From positions 1 to 8,570 of the forward strand of contig CAZGGW010000035.1 in NCBI GenBank assembly GCA_964525365.1: a stretch of DNA of 8,570 bases, read 5' to 3'. Under the pieces are notes generated by a model. It was not told the origin of the DNA. It saw nothing but the letters and a program-made list of their open reading frames with translations, and ran no database searches. Made by a program: the position numbers and the translations under genes. The stretch's first letter is position 1; each line of letters starts with the position of its first letter. This document shows, one piece after another, positions 1 through 6,829 of this stretch. Origin of the DNA: CAZGGW01 sp964525365. Its GTDB lineage: Bacteria; Bacillota_I; Bacilli_A; RF39; UBA660.

Positions 1-1499
1 ATCAAATCAGGCTTATCATTAAAACATTCAAAGAGCATTTGCCTGAAATATTTCCTGACCGTGTAACAGACAAAGGAGAATTTGAAATTCCGAAAACTTT
101 AATCTTCGCCAAAACTGATTCACATGCTGACGACATCATCAACATTGTGAGAGAAGAATTTGGAGAAGGAAATAGTTTCTGCAAAAAAATCACTTACAGA
201 AACAAAGACGAAGACCCGAAATCGGTTTTGGCTCAATTCAGAAACGATTATTTTCCAAGGATTGCTGTAACTGTTGACATGATTGCAACGGGAACTGATG
301 TTAAGCCGTTAGAGTGTTTGCTTTTTATGAGAGATGTAAGAAGCAGAAACTACTTTGAGCAAATGAAAGGCAGGGGAACAAGAATTATTACCCTTGATGA
401 TTTAAGAAAAGTAACGCCAACAGCCAAACACACAAAAGACCATTTTGTTATTGTTGATGCCGTAGGCGTTACCAAAAGCATAAAAAGCGATAGCCGACCA
501 TTAGAGAAAAAGCCAGGCGTTCCGCTGAAAGATTTGTTGGGAGCCATTGCAGTTGGAAATCGTGATGAAGAATTGTTTTCTTCGTTGGCAAACCGCTTGA
601 CAAGATTAGAAAAGCAAGTTACAGAGCAGGAAAAGCAACAGTTCAGCGAAAAGGCAGAAGGGAAAACCCTAAAGCAAGTAGTAAATGAATTATTGCAAGC
701 ATACAATCCTGATGTGTTGGACGATTTAAAAGCCAAAGTTGAAACTGAAATGGCGGGAGAATCTCCAATGGCGAAAGAAGAAGCATTCAACAAACTGCAT
801 AACGAACTGAAAGAAAAAGCAGCAGAAGTTTTTCATAGTAGCGACTTGCGTGAGTATATAGACAATGTTCGCAGGGCACACGAACAAACCATAGACATAA
901 CAAACCCTGACACTTTGCTGAATAAAGGTTGGGCAACTGACAGCAAGGAGAAAGCTGAAAACCTTGTTGCAGATTTTAAAACTTGGATTGCTCAACAACA
1001 GGACGAAATAACTGCCTTACAGATATTTTATACTCAACCTTATCGCAGACGAGAACTGAATTACAAAATGATTCAAGAAGTGTTGGAGAAGTTGAAATTA
1101 GAAAGACCATTACTTGCACCCATGCAAGTTTGGCGTGCTTATGAGCAATTAGAAAAAGCAACAGGAAGCCCAAAATCGGAATTGATTGCATTGGTTTCCT
1201 TGCTTCGCAGAATTTCAGGAGTGGATTCCACATTGATAGATTATTCAAACAAAGTGGATTTGAATTTCCGTGACTGGATTTTGAAAAAGAATGCAGGGCA
1301 ACACAACCGATTTACTGAAGAACAAATGCAATGGTTGAGAATGATTAAAGACCATATTGCCACAAGCATACATTTAGATGCAGACGATTTGGACTACACG
1401 CCTTTTGATGCAGAAGGTGGCAAAGGCAAAATGTGGCAATTGTTTGGAGAGCAGATGGATGAAATTATTAACGAACTAAACGAAGCGTTGGCAGCATAA
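1..1499 (+). CDS. hsdR: Type I restriction enzyme R subunit (HsdR), C-terminal part, 5' truncated
   Basis: The motor and cleavage subunit of a type I R-M complex: it translocates DNA using ATP and cuts unmethylated DNA. The frame is open from base 3 to the TAA at 1497-1499, about 498 codons. A TTG at 39 is an internal codon, not the start, because the coding sequence runs in from upstream. Residue numbers here count from that TTG. Visible are the second RecA-like lobe of an SF2 helicase: a motif IV-like TLIFAKTDSHA (20-30), motif V VDMIATGTDVKPL (79-91), and motif VI NYFEQMKGRGTR (104-115). A long helical, charged C-terminal region resembling the EcoEI-type R C-terminal domain follows and would contact the methylase core. 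The N-terminal nuclease domain and helicase motifs I to III lie outside the window. The next gene starts 1 bp after the stop. I am sure of the family; whether the full protein is intact cannot be seen here. Confidence 0.95.
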   Translation, partial: QIRLIIKTFKEHLPEIFPDRVTDKGEFEIPKTLIFAKTDSHADDIINIVREEFGEGNSFCKKITYRNKDEDPKSVLAQFRNDYFPRIAVTVDMIATGTDVKPLECLLFMRDVRSRNYFEQMKGRGTRIITLDDLRKVTPTAKHTKDHFVIVDAVGVTKSIKSDSRPLEKKPGVPLKDLLGAIAVGNRDEELFSSLANRLTRLEKQVTEQEKQQFSEKAEGKTLKQVVNELLQAYNPDVLDDLKAKVETEMAGESPMAKEEAFNKLHNELKEKAAEVFHSSDLREYIDNVRRAHEQTIDITNPDTLLNKGWATDSKEKAENLVADFKTWIAQQQDEITALQIFYTQPYRRRELNYKMIQEVLEKLKLERPLLAPMQVWRAYEQLEKATGSPKSELIALVSLLRRISGVDSTLIDYSNKVDLNFRDWILKKNAGQHNRFTEEQMQWLRMIKDHIATSIHLDADDLDYTPFDAEGGKGKMWQLFGEQMDEIINELNEALAA

Positions 1500-1500
1500 A

Positions 1501-3528
1501 ATGGCAAGTAATGTAAAAATAACATCAAGGGGTATTCAAAAAATACTGAAAAACTACAATGAAAAATTGGCTGTTGCTGAGTATATCTGGAATGGCTTTG
1601 ATGCTAAAGCAAATACAATTTACATTAACTATAGTGCAAATGAATTGGGTCATTTAGAAACTCTATCAATAACAGATAATGGTTACGGTATAGATTTAAG
1701 CAAACTTTCTTCGAAGTTCAATCCATTTTATGATTCAGAAAAGGCGGTTGAAATATCCTCTCCCAAGCATACTTCAATTATGCATGGCAAGAATGGTGTC
1801 GGAAGACTTACATTTTTCACTTTTGCCCACAATGCAAAATGGACAACAACCTATAAAGAAAAAGATGAATTAGTCAGTGGCTCAATTCAAATAAATATTG
1901 ATGGGTTAAATACATTTCAGCCTACCATTTTTGAGAAACCAATTCAAAATCAAACTGGAACAGAAGTATCATTCTTCAACATAACTATTTCAAAGGAAGA
2001 TTTAGAGAACTCAATTATTCCTTTCCTAATTTGTGAATTTTGTTGGTTCTTGGAATTGAACAAAGCAAAAAACTATTCCATAATAATCAATGGCGAGCCT
2101 TTAGACTTCACACAAAACATTCTTGACTTTCAAGATGATATTGAAATTATTTACGAGCCATCTAATTCTGCTTTTAAAGTAAAATACATACAATGGCAAG
2201 CTTCACTTCATAAAGAATTTTCTAAATACTATTTTCTGAATGGAAATGAAATTGAAGTTTACAAGGATTACACTACACTGAATAAGAAAGGTGATGAGTT
2301 TTTTCATAGTGTTTTCATCAGTAGCGATTTCTTCAATGATTTTGATTTCAATAGCAACGAAGATGAGATTCAATCAAAATTATTTGGCAAAGCAAAATCA
2401 TCTCCTGATTATAAATATCTCATTAAAGAAGTAAATAAAATACTCCGTGAAAAGAGAAAACCATTTCTTAGAATTTATGCTTCAAGACTTGTAGAAAAAT
2501 ATGAGCAAGATGGCATAATGCCAGTTTACGAGAGCGAATGGGAAGAAAAGTATAAAAAACCACAATTAGAAGAAACAATAATCGGACTGTATGAAGCACA
2601 ACCAAAATTGTTTGCTTCTTTGAACATTGACCAAAAGAAAACATTTGTAAGACTGTTAGACCTTTTGCTTGATTCTAATGAAAGGGAAAACCTTTTTAAA
2701 ATTATTGATGAAGTCGTTGAATTGGAATCAGAAGAAAGAGAAGATTTAGCCAATCTATTTAAAACAACAAAACTTAATCGGATAATTGAAACTATAAAAC
2801 TTATTGAAGACAGGTATAAAACATTCTACCTACTTAAAGATTTGGTTTTCAATCCTGATTTAAAAGCCAATGAAGTTGACCACCTACAAAAACTGATTGA
2901 AAGCCATTATTGGCTTTTTGGCGAACAGTATCATTTAGTGACAGCAGCAGAACCCAAATTTGAAGAAGCATTAAGAAGATACCACTACTTGCTGTATCAG
3001 GAAGATGTAGATAAGAAAATTGAACATCCTAATAAATATAAAGAGATGGACATCTTTGCTTGTAGGCAAAGCATTCTTACCAACAGAATTGAAAACGTTG
3101 TTATTGAACTTAAGCATCCAAATATCAAACTAGGAAGAAACCAATATATTCAAGTAGATAAATACTTGGAAACTATTTTAAGTGAGCCAGAATTTAATGC
3201 TCCAAATATGTCTTGGGAATTTTACTTGATTGGAAATGACTTTGATGGGTCTGGCTTCATTGAAAGACAAATTGAAACAAATGCAAATCACGGTATTCCT
3301 TCTTTGATCCACTGGCATGATAAAGGTCGTGTGAAGGTTTATTCAAAAAAATGGAGTGAAATATTTACCGAATTTGAAATCAAACACAAATTTTTAAATG
3401 ACAAATTGAAACTTGAAAGAGAGCAATTATCTAATGAATTAAAAACGGCTAAAGAAGTTGTAGAAGCCGCCCAAGAAAATACAGCAGTTCAACCAGCAGA
3501 AGTAAAAATACCAGATGGAAGTAAATAA
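1501..3528 (+). CDS. GHKL (MORC/MutL-like) ATPase fused to a Shedu/DUF4263-like PD-(D/E)XK nuclease domain
   Basis: A 675-aa accessory protein of the R-M operon. Residues about 1-210 are a GHKL ATPase. The N box is AEYIWNGFDA with E27, N31 and D34; the G1 box is DNGYGID (59-65); the G2 box is HGKNGVGR (95-102). GHKL ATPases of MORC/MutL type are known in R-M operons and usually dimerise on ATP binding. Residues about 210-460 are a linker with charged helices. Residues about 460-625 look like a PD-(D/E)XK nuclease: HYWLFG (469-474), D517 in KEMDIF, the E-x-K pair E536 and K538 in VVIELKHP, then Q548 and Y555, as in DUF4263/Shedu SduA domains. The tail (625-660) is a likely coiled coil. The ATG follows the hsdR stop by 1 bp, and the 3' end overlaps hsdS by 14 bp, suggesting translational coupling. 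By eye the gene is more AT-rich than hsdR and hsdM. The ATPase call is firm, the nuclease call likely, the Shedu label tentative. A role as DNA-sensing effector is inferred. Confidence 0.85.
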   Translation: MASNVKITSRGIQKILKNYNEKLAVAEYIWNGFDAKANTIYINYSANELGHLETLSITDNGYGIDLSKLSSKFNPFYDSEKAVEISSPKHTSIMHGKNGVGRLTFFTFAHNAKWTTTYKEKDELVSGSIQINIDGLNTFQPTIFEKPIQNQTGTEVSFFNITISKEDLENSIIPFLICEFCWFLELNKAKNYSIIINGEPLDFTQNILDFQDDIEIIYEPSNSAFKVKYIQWQASLHKEFSKYYFLNGNEIEVYKDYTTLNKKGDEFFHSVFISSDFFNDFDFNSNEDEIQSKLFGKAKSSPDYKYLIKEVNKILREKRKPFLRIYASRLVEKYEQDGIMPVYESEWEEKYKKPQLEETIIGLYEAQPKLFASLNIDQKKTFVRLLDLLLDSNERENLFKIIDEVVELESEEREDLANLFKTTKLNRIIETIKLIEDRYKTFYLLKDLVFNPDLKANEVDHLQKLIESHYWLFGEQYHLVTAAEPKFEEALRRYHYLLYQEDVDKKIEHPNKYKEMDIFACRQSILTNRIENVVIELKHPNIKLGRNQYIQVDKYLETILSEPEFNAPNMSWEFYLIGNDFDGSGFIERQIETNANHGIPSLIHWHDKGRVKVYSKKWSEIFTEFEIKHKFLNDKLKLEREQLSNELKTAKEVVEAAQENTAVQPAEVKIPDGSK

Positions 3529-4810
3529 AGAGACATTACCAAAAGGCTGGACGATTGCCAAGTTTGAAGATTTGTTGGATTACATCCAACCGACAAACTA
3601 CATCGTAAAGTCAACTGATTATAAAGATACTTATCCAACACCAGTATTGACCGCAGGTAAATCATTTATAAAAGGCTATACCAACGAAACAGACGGCATT
3701 TTCACCAAATTGCCTACGATAATTTTTGATGACTTTACAACAGCTACACAGTTTGTAAATTTTCCATTTAAAGTAAAATCATCAGCCATGAAGATTTTAC
3801 AACCGACTTGTGATTTAGTGAATATCAAGTTAGCATATTATTACATGCAAACCATTCACTTAAAGGGTGAAACACACAAGCGGTTTTGGATTTCAGAATA
3901 TTCTCAGATTCCAGTTCCACTTGCCCCACTCAACGAGCAAAAACGTATCCTAGCCAAACTCGAACAACTACTCACCGACCTTGATAAAGGCATTGAGTAT
4001 TTAGAAACTACCAAACAGCAATTGAAGGTTTATCGGCAAGCAGTTTTGAAATGGGCATTTCAAGACATTAAAGAATTTACCAGTCTGAACGACATAGGTA
4101 GTTGGATGGGTGGTGGAACTCCTTCTACTCAAAAAAAAGAATATTGGAACGATGGTAATGTTTTGTGGGTTTCTTCGCAGGATGTAAAATCCAAATACAT
4201 TAATGAAACTGAAAGAAAAATCACAGAATTAGCAATTGAAAATTCGAGCACAAAATGGATTAAAAAGGACTCCTTACTATTTGTTGTTAGGAGTGGAATC
4301 TTGCGTAGAATATTTCCAATTGCAATTGCTCAACAGGACTTGTGTGTTAACCAAGATATTCAAACCTTAAGTTTAAATGATAATTACCATACAGAATTTG
4401 TTTACTGGTATTTACTCGGCAATGAGTCTGATATAAGACACAAGTGTGCCAAAGATGGCACAACTGTAGAAAGTATTGATGTTCAAAAGCTAAAGAAATA
4501 TCAAATTCCTAAAGCAAATTTAGATACTCAAATAAAAGTCATTCAAGAAATCGAATCCCGTCTTTCCGTTTGCGATAAAATTGAAGAAACAATTGAAAAT
4601 AGTTTACAACAGGCAGAAGCATTGCGGTTGAGCATCATAAAAAAAGCATTTGAAGGAAAGTTGGTTTCTCAAAATCCAAGTGATGAACCTGCTGAAAAGT
4701 TGTTGGAGAGAATAAGAGCAGCAAAAGGAAACGGAAAGCCGGAGAAGAAGGAGAAAGTGAAAGCGGAGAAGAAACCTACACAAAAACGAAAAGAGAAAAT
4801 TGAAATATGA
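3515..4810 (+). CDS. hsdS: Type I restriction specificity subunit (HsdS)
   Basis: The DNA-recognition subunit that directs both HsdM and HsdR to a bipartite target. The 431-aa length is normal. Target recognition domain 1 is about residues 8-136, with the familiar PVLTAGKSF (43-51) and IIFDDFTTA (69-77) segments. A conserved helical spacer follows at about 137-182 (LNEQKRILAKLEQLL, then a long helix ending RQAVLKWAF). Target recognition domain 2 is about 185-340, starting near GSWMGGGTPS. The second conserved helical region is about 345-395 (IIKKAFEGKLV). Together the two helical regions form the coiled coil that sets the distance between half-sites. Residues about 403-431 are a lysine-rich tail. 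The start ATG lies inside the end of the upstream GHKL gene, and the stop overlaps the next start as ATGA. Both recognition domains look complete, so the target should be asymmetric and bipartite; the actual sequence cannot be read from this. Confidence 0.95.
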   Translation: MEVNKETLPKGWTIAKFEDLLDYIQPTNYIVKSTDYKDTYPTPVLTAGKSFIKGYTNETDGIFTKLPTIIFDDFTTATQFVNFPFKVKSSAMKILQPTCDLVNIKLAYYYMQTIHLKGETHKRFWISEYSQIPVPLAPLNEQKRILAKLEQLLTDLDKGIEYLETTKQQLKVYRQAVLKWAFQDIKEFTSLNDIGSWMGGGTPSTQKKEYWNDGNVLWVSSQDVKSKYINETERKITELAIENSSTKWIKKDSLLFVVRSGILRRIFPIAIAQQDLCVNQDIQTLSLNDNYHTEFVYWYLLGNESDIRHKCAKDGTTVESIDVQKLKKYQIPKANLDTQIKVIQEIESRLSVCDKIEETIENSLQQAEALRLSIIKKAFEGKLVSQNPSDEPAEKLLERIRAAKGNGKPEKKEKVKAEKKPTQKRKEKIEI

Positions 4811-5415
4811 CACCAAAGAATAACATAAAAGTATTGGTGGCATCCACTATTTATGGCTATCAAGACCAACTATCGGCTATTTATGCCCAGTTAGATAGCT
4901 ATGGTTATGATGTGATGAATTCACACATGGGAACGGTATATGCCGGAGCCGATAAATCGAACTTGCAAAATTGTTTAGATGCTGTGGATGAATGTGATGC
5001 TTTTTTAGGAATCATACGTCCAGATTACGGCTCAGGAGTAATAGGTGAAACATCCATTACTCATGAAGAAGTTTTAAGAGCTATCCTTTTGAAAAAGGCC
5101 AGATGGTTCTTAGTGGATTCCAAAGTAGTATTTGCTCGCCAACTTTTGAATAAATCAGAAATTGTTGACAGGCATACACTAAAACCAATTAAAACGGAGA
5201 ATATAATTATACGTCCTAATTCACTGATTGATGTTCGCTGTATTGACATTTACAATCTTGTAACCAAAGACAAAGTTCCGCCAAAAGAAAGAGTAGGCCA
5301 TTGGGCACAGGAATTCTATGATTTACCCGGTTTGCAACGATATGTGGAAGGTCAATTCAGAGACGTTGAGAAAGTAAAGCGAACCATTGATTACATGAAA
5401 AAATTGAAGCCATGA
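4807..5415 (+). CDS. DUF4062 domain protein (TIR/nucleoside deoxyribosyltransferase-like fold)
   Basis: A 202-aa soluble protein with no signal peptide or membrane segment. It matches the DUF4062 pattern: a first strand VLVASTIYGYQDQL (9-22), then a conserved block around CLDAVDECDAFLGIIRPDYGSG (56-77), then SITHEE (83-88). DUF4062 has a Rossmann-like fold related to TIR and nucleoside deoxyribosyltransferase domains and is often found at the N-terminus of defence or signalling proteins such as STAND NTPases. The acidic pair E87/E88 after SITH may correspond to a functional glutamate, but I cannot prove this. The protein is a stand-alone unit, overlapping hsdS by 4 bp (ATGA) and the downstream AlbA_2 gene by 4 bp (ATGA). 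Such tight coupling suggests it acts with the AlbA_2 protein. Enzymatic activity (for example on nucleotides or NAD) is possible but not shown. Confidence 0.8.
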   Translation: MTPKNNIKVLVASTIYGYQDQLSAIYAQLDSYGYDVMNSHMGTVYAGADKSNLQNCLDAVDECDAFLGIIRPDYGSGVIGETSITHEEVLRAILLKKARWFLVDSKVVFARQLLNKSEIVDRHTLKPIKTENIIIRPNSLIDVRCIDIYNLVTKDKVPPKERVGHWAQEFYDLPGLQRYVEGQFRDVEKVKRTIDYMKKLKP

Positions 5416-6809
5416 CAGACTTTGAATACATACAATCCCTTTTAAAGGAAAAGGAAGGCAGTCAATTGGAGTTCGTAGAATCATTCAATTATAAGCATAT
5501 TGCAGAAACGGTTTGTGCATTTCTCAATACACAAGGCGGAAGAATTATTGTGGGTGTCAATCAAAAAAAAGAACCTGTATTAAAGCAGGAAATTTCCGAA
5601 GACTTTAATGAGTTGAGAAGACACATTTATAATGCCATTACGCCCGAAAGTTTAATAGGCGTAAGAAAGGAAGAATATAAGAATCATCCATTGGTGCTGA
5701 TTGAAGTGATTGAAGGAACAACAAAACCATATTCAATAAAGAACCAATCATTCATTCGTTCCGGTAGCGAAACTCGACCAGCAAACGATAATGAAATGAG
5801 CAATTTGATTCGGGCAAGAAGAAAGGAAGAATACAGTTGGGAAAATTCACCCGCCCTTGAAGCTACTTTGGATGATTTGGATAAGGAAGAAATCAGCAGA
5901 GCTATTGAATTATCAAACAACATTGGCAGAACCACACGCTTTAAAACGGACGACCCTTTAACTTTTCTATCGCACTTCCAATTGTTCCGTAATAATCAGC
6001 TCACCAATTCTGCTATTGTGTTGTTTGGTAAAGAGCCAACCTACTTTTTGCCCCAGTGTAGAACTCGAATCATTCATTTTGGAGAGAGCAAATCAGCTAA
6101 TGAGTATGCTGACACATTAATTGTAGAAGAAAATCTCTTCAAATCGTTCCGAAGAATTCAAGATTATTTCAAGAAAAACTTACCGATTCAAAGCCAATTC
6201 AGCGATACAAATTGGCAACGGAAAGACCAGCCCAAATACCCTTTAAAGGCTTTAGATGAAGCAGTTATTAATGCCATGATGCATCGTGATTATTCCGACC
6301 CAACTGGCGAAGTGTTCATTGGTATTTATTCTGATAAGATTGAAGTTGTTAATAGTGGAGAGTTACCTGAATCACTCAAAGATGCAAATTTGAAAAAGAG
6401 CCATCGTTCCATACCGCCAAATCCGGTTATCACCCACATGGTTTATTTATGTGGTATGATTGAAAAAGTAGGACGGGGAACGGTCTTAATCACAGAACTT
6501 TTTGATGAATACGGACTTGCTGAGCCACATTGGAAGAGCAAAAATGGTGGCACAACGCTTACCCTTCCTGGCAAACCAAAGACTATTGAGTTAAATGAAC
6601 GTATGCGTTCATTTATGTTGACTTTGGAAACGGGCCAACAGTTTGGAAGAGAAGATTACGAACGGTTTTTTCAGAATAACATTTCAGAAAAAACGGCTCG
6701 TTTGGACATAGGAAAGCTTTTAGATGGAAACTGGCTTGAAAAGACAGGAGAAGGTCCGGCCACGAAATACATCAGAACAACAAAAAAGTTACCGGATATT
6801 ACCGGATAA
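5412..6809 (+). CDS. AlbA_2 (Schlafen-like) / HATPase_c_4 / wHTH protein, often mislabelled RecG-like helicase
   Basis: A 465-aa protein. Residues about 1-135 are an AlbA_2 domain: E15 and E20 of the E-x4-E signature (EGSQLEFVES), then AFLNTQGGRIIVGVN (36-50), then SFIRSGSETRPA (113-124). Residues about 275-385 are an HATPase_c_4 domain: E283 and N287 in DEAVINAMMHRDYS (282-295), NSGELPESL (314-322), and EKVGRGT (351-357). The last 65 or so residues resemble a winged helix ending KYIRTT. Many databases call this family RecG-like helicase, but there are no helicase motifs. Such genes are frequent beside type I hsd genes, where a regulatory or DNA-binding role is usually suspected. The canonical EFK of AlbA_2 reads EFV here. 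The final LPDITG and the stop are encoded by the first repeat unit of the downstream array. The gene starts within the stop of the DUF4062 gene (ATGA). Domain calls are firm, function is open. Confidence 0.88.
   Translation: MTDFEYIQSLLKEKEGSQLEFVESFNYKHIAETVCAFLNTQGGRIIVGVNQKKEPVLKQEISEDFNELRRHIYNAITPESLIGVRKEEYKNHPLVLIEVIEGTTKPYSIKNQSFIRSGSETRPANDNEMSNLIRARRKEEYSWENSPALEATLDDLDKEEISRAIELSNNIGRTTRFKTDDPLTFLSHFQLFRNNQLTNSAIVLFGKEPTYFLPQCRTRIIHFGESKSANEYADTLIVEENLFKSFRRIQDYFKKNLPIQSQFSDTNWQRKDQPKYPLKALDEAVINAMMHRDYSDPTGEVFIGIYSDKIEVVNSGELPESLKDANLKKSHRSIPPNPVITHMVYLCGMIEKVGRGTVLITELFDEYGLAEPHWKSKNGGTTLTLPGKPKTIELNERMRSFMLTLETGQQFGREDYERFFQNNISEKTARLDIGKLLDGNWLEKTGEGPATKYIRTTKKLPDITG
6789..6805 (+). 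repeat. Repeat unit 1 (inside 3' end of AlbA_2 gene)
   Basis: TTACCGG-ATA-TTACCGG. In the gene frame it encodes LPDITG, and the bases that follow give the stop codon (GGATAAA). Its right flank, TTACCGGATAAA, is the same as that of unit 4. Confidence 0.9.
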
Positions 6810-6829
6810 ATGACAAAATAAGATTCAAG

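Noticed and set aside
350..1248. Minus-strand open frames opposite hsdR
   Set aside because: They are low-complexity, have no recognisable domain, and lie wholly opposite a conserved gene.
39..1499. TTG at 39 as the true start of hsdR
   Set aside because: The frame is open to the window edge and the protein begins in the middle of the helicase region, so this is a truncated gene.
4604..4869. Minus-strand frames with hydrophobic F/S/L-rich products opposite the hsdS 3' end
   Set aside because: They are the antisense of the Lys/Glu-rich tail of HsdS, which gives Phe/Ser/Leu-rich shadows; they are not membrane proteins.
5412..6809. RecG helicase
   Set aside because: No Walker A, DEAD-box or other helicase motif is present; the protein is AlbA_2 plus HATPase_c_4, and the RecG label is inherited from annotation.
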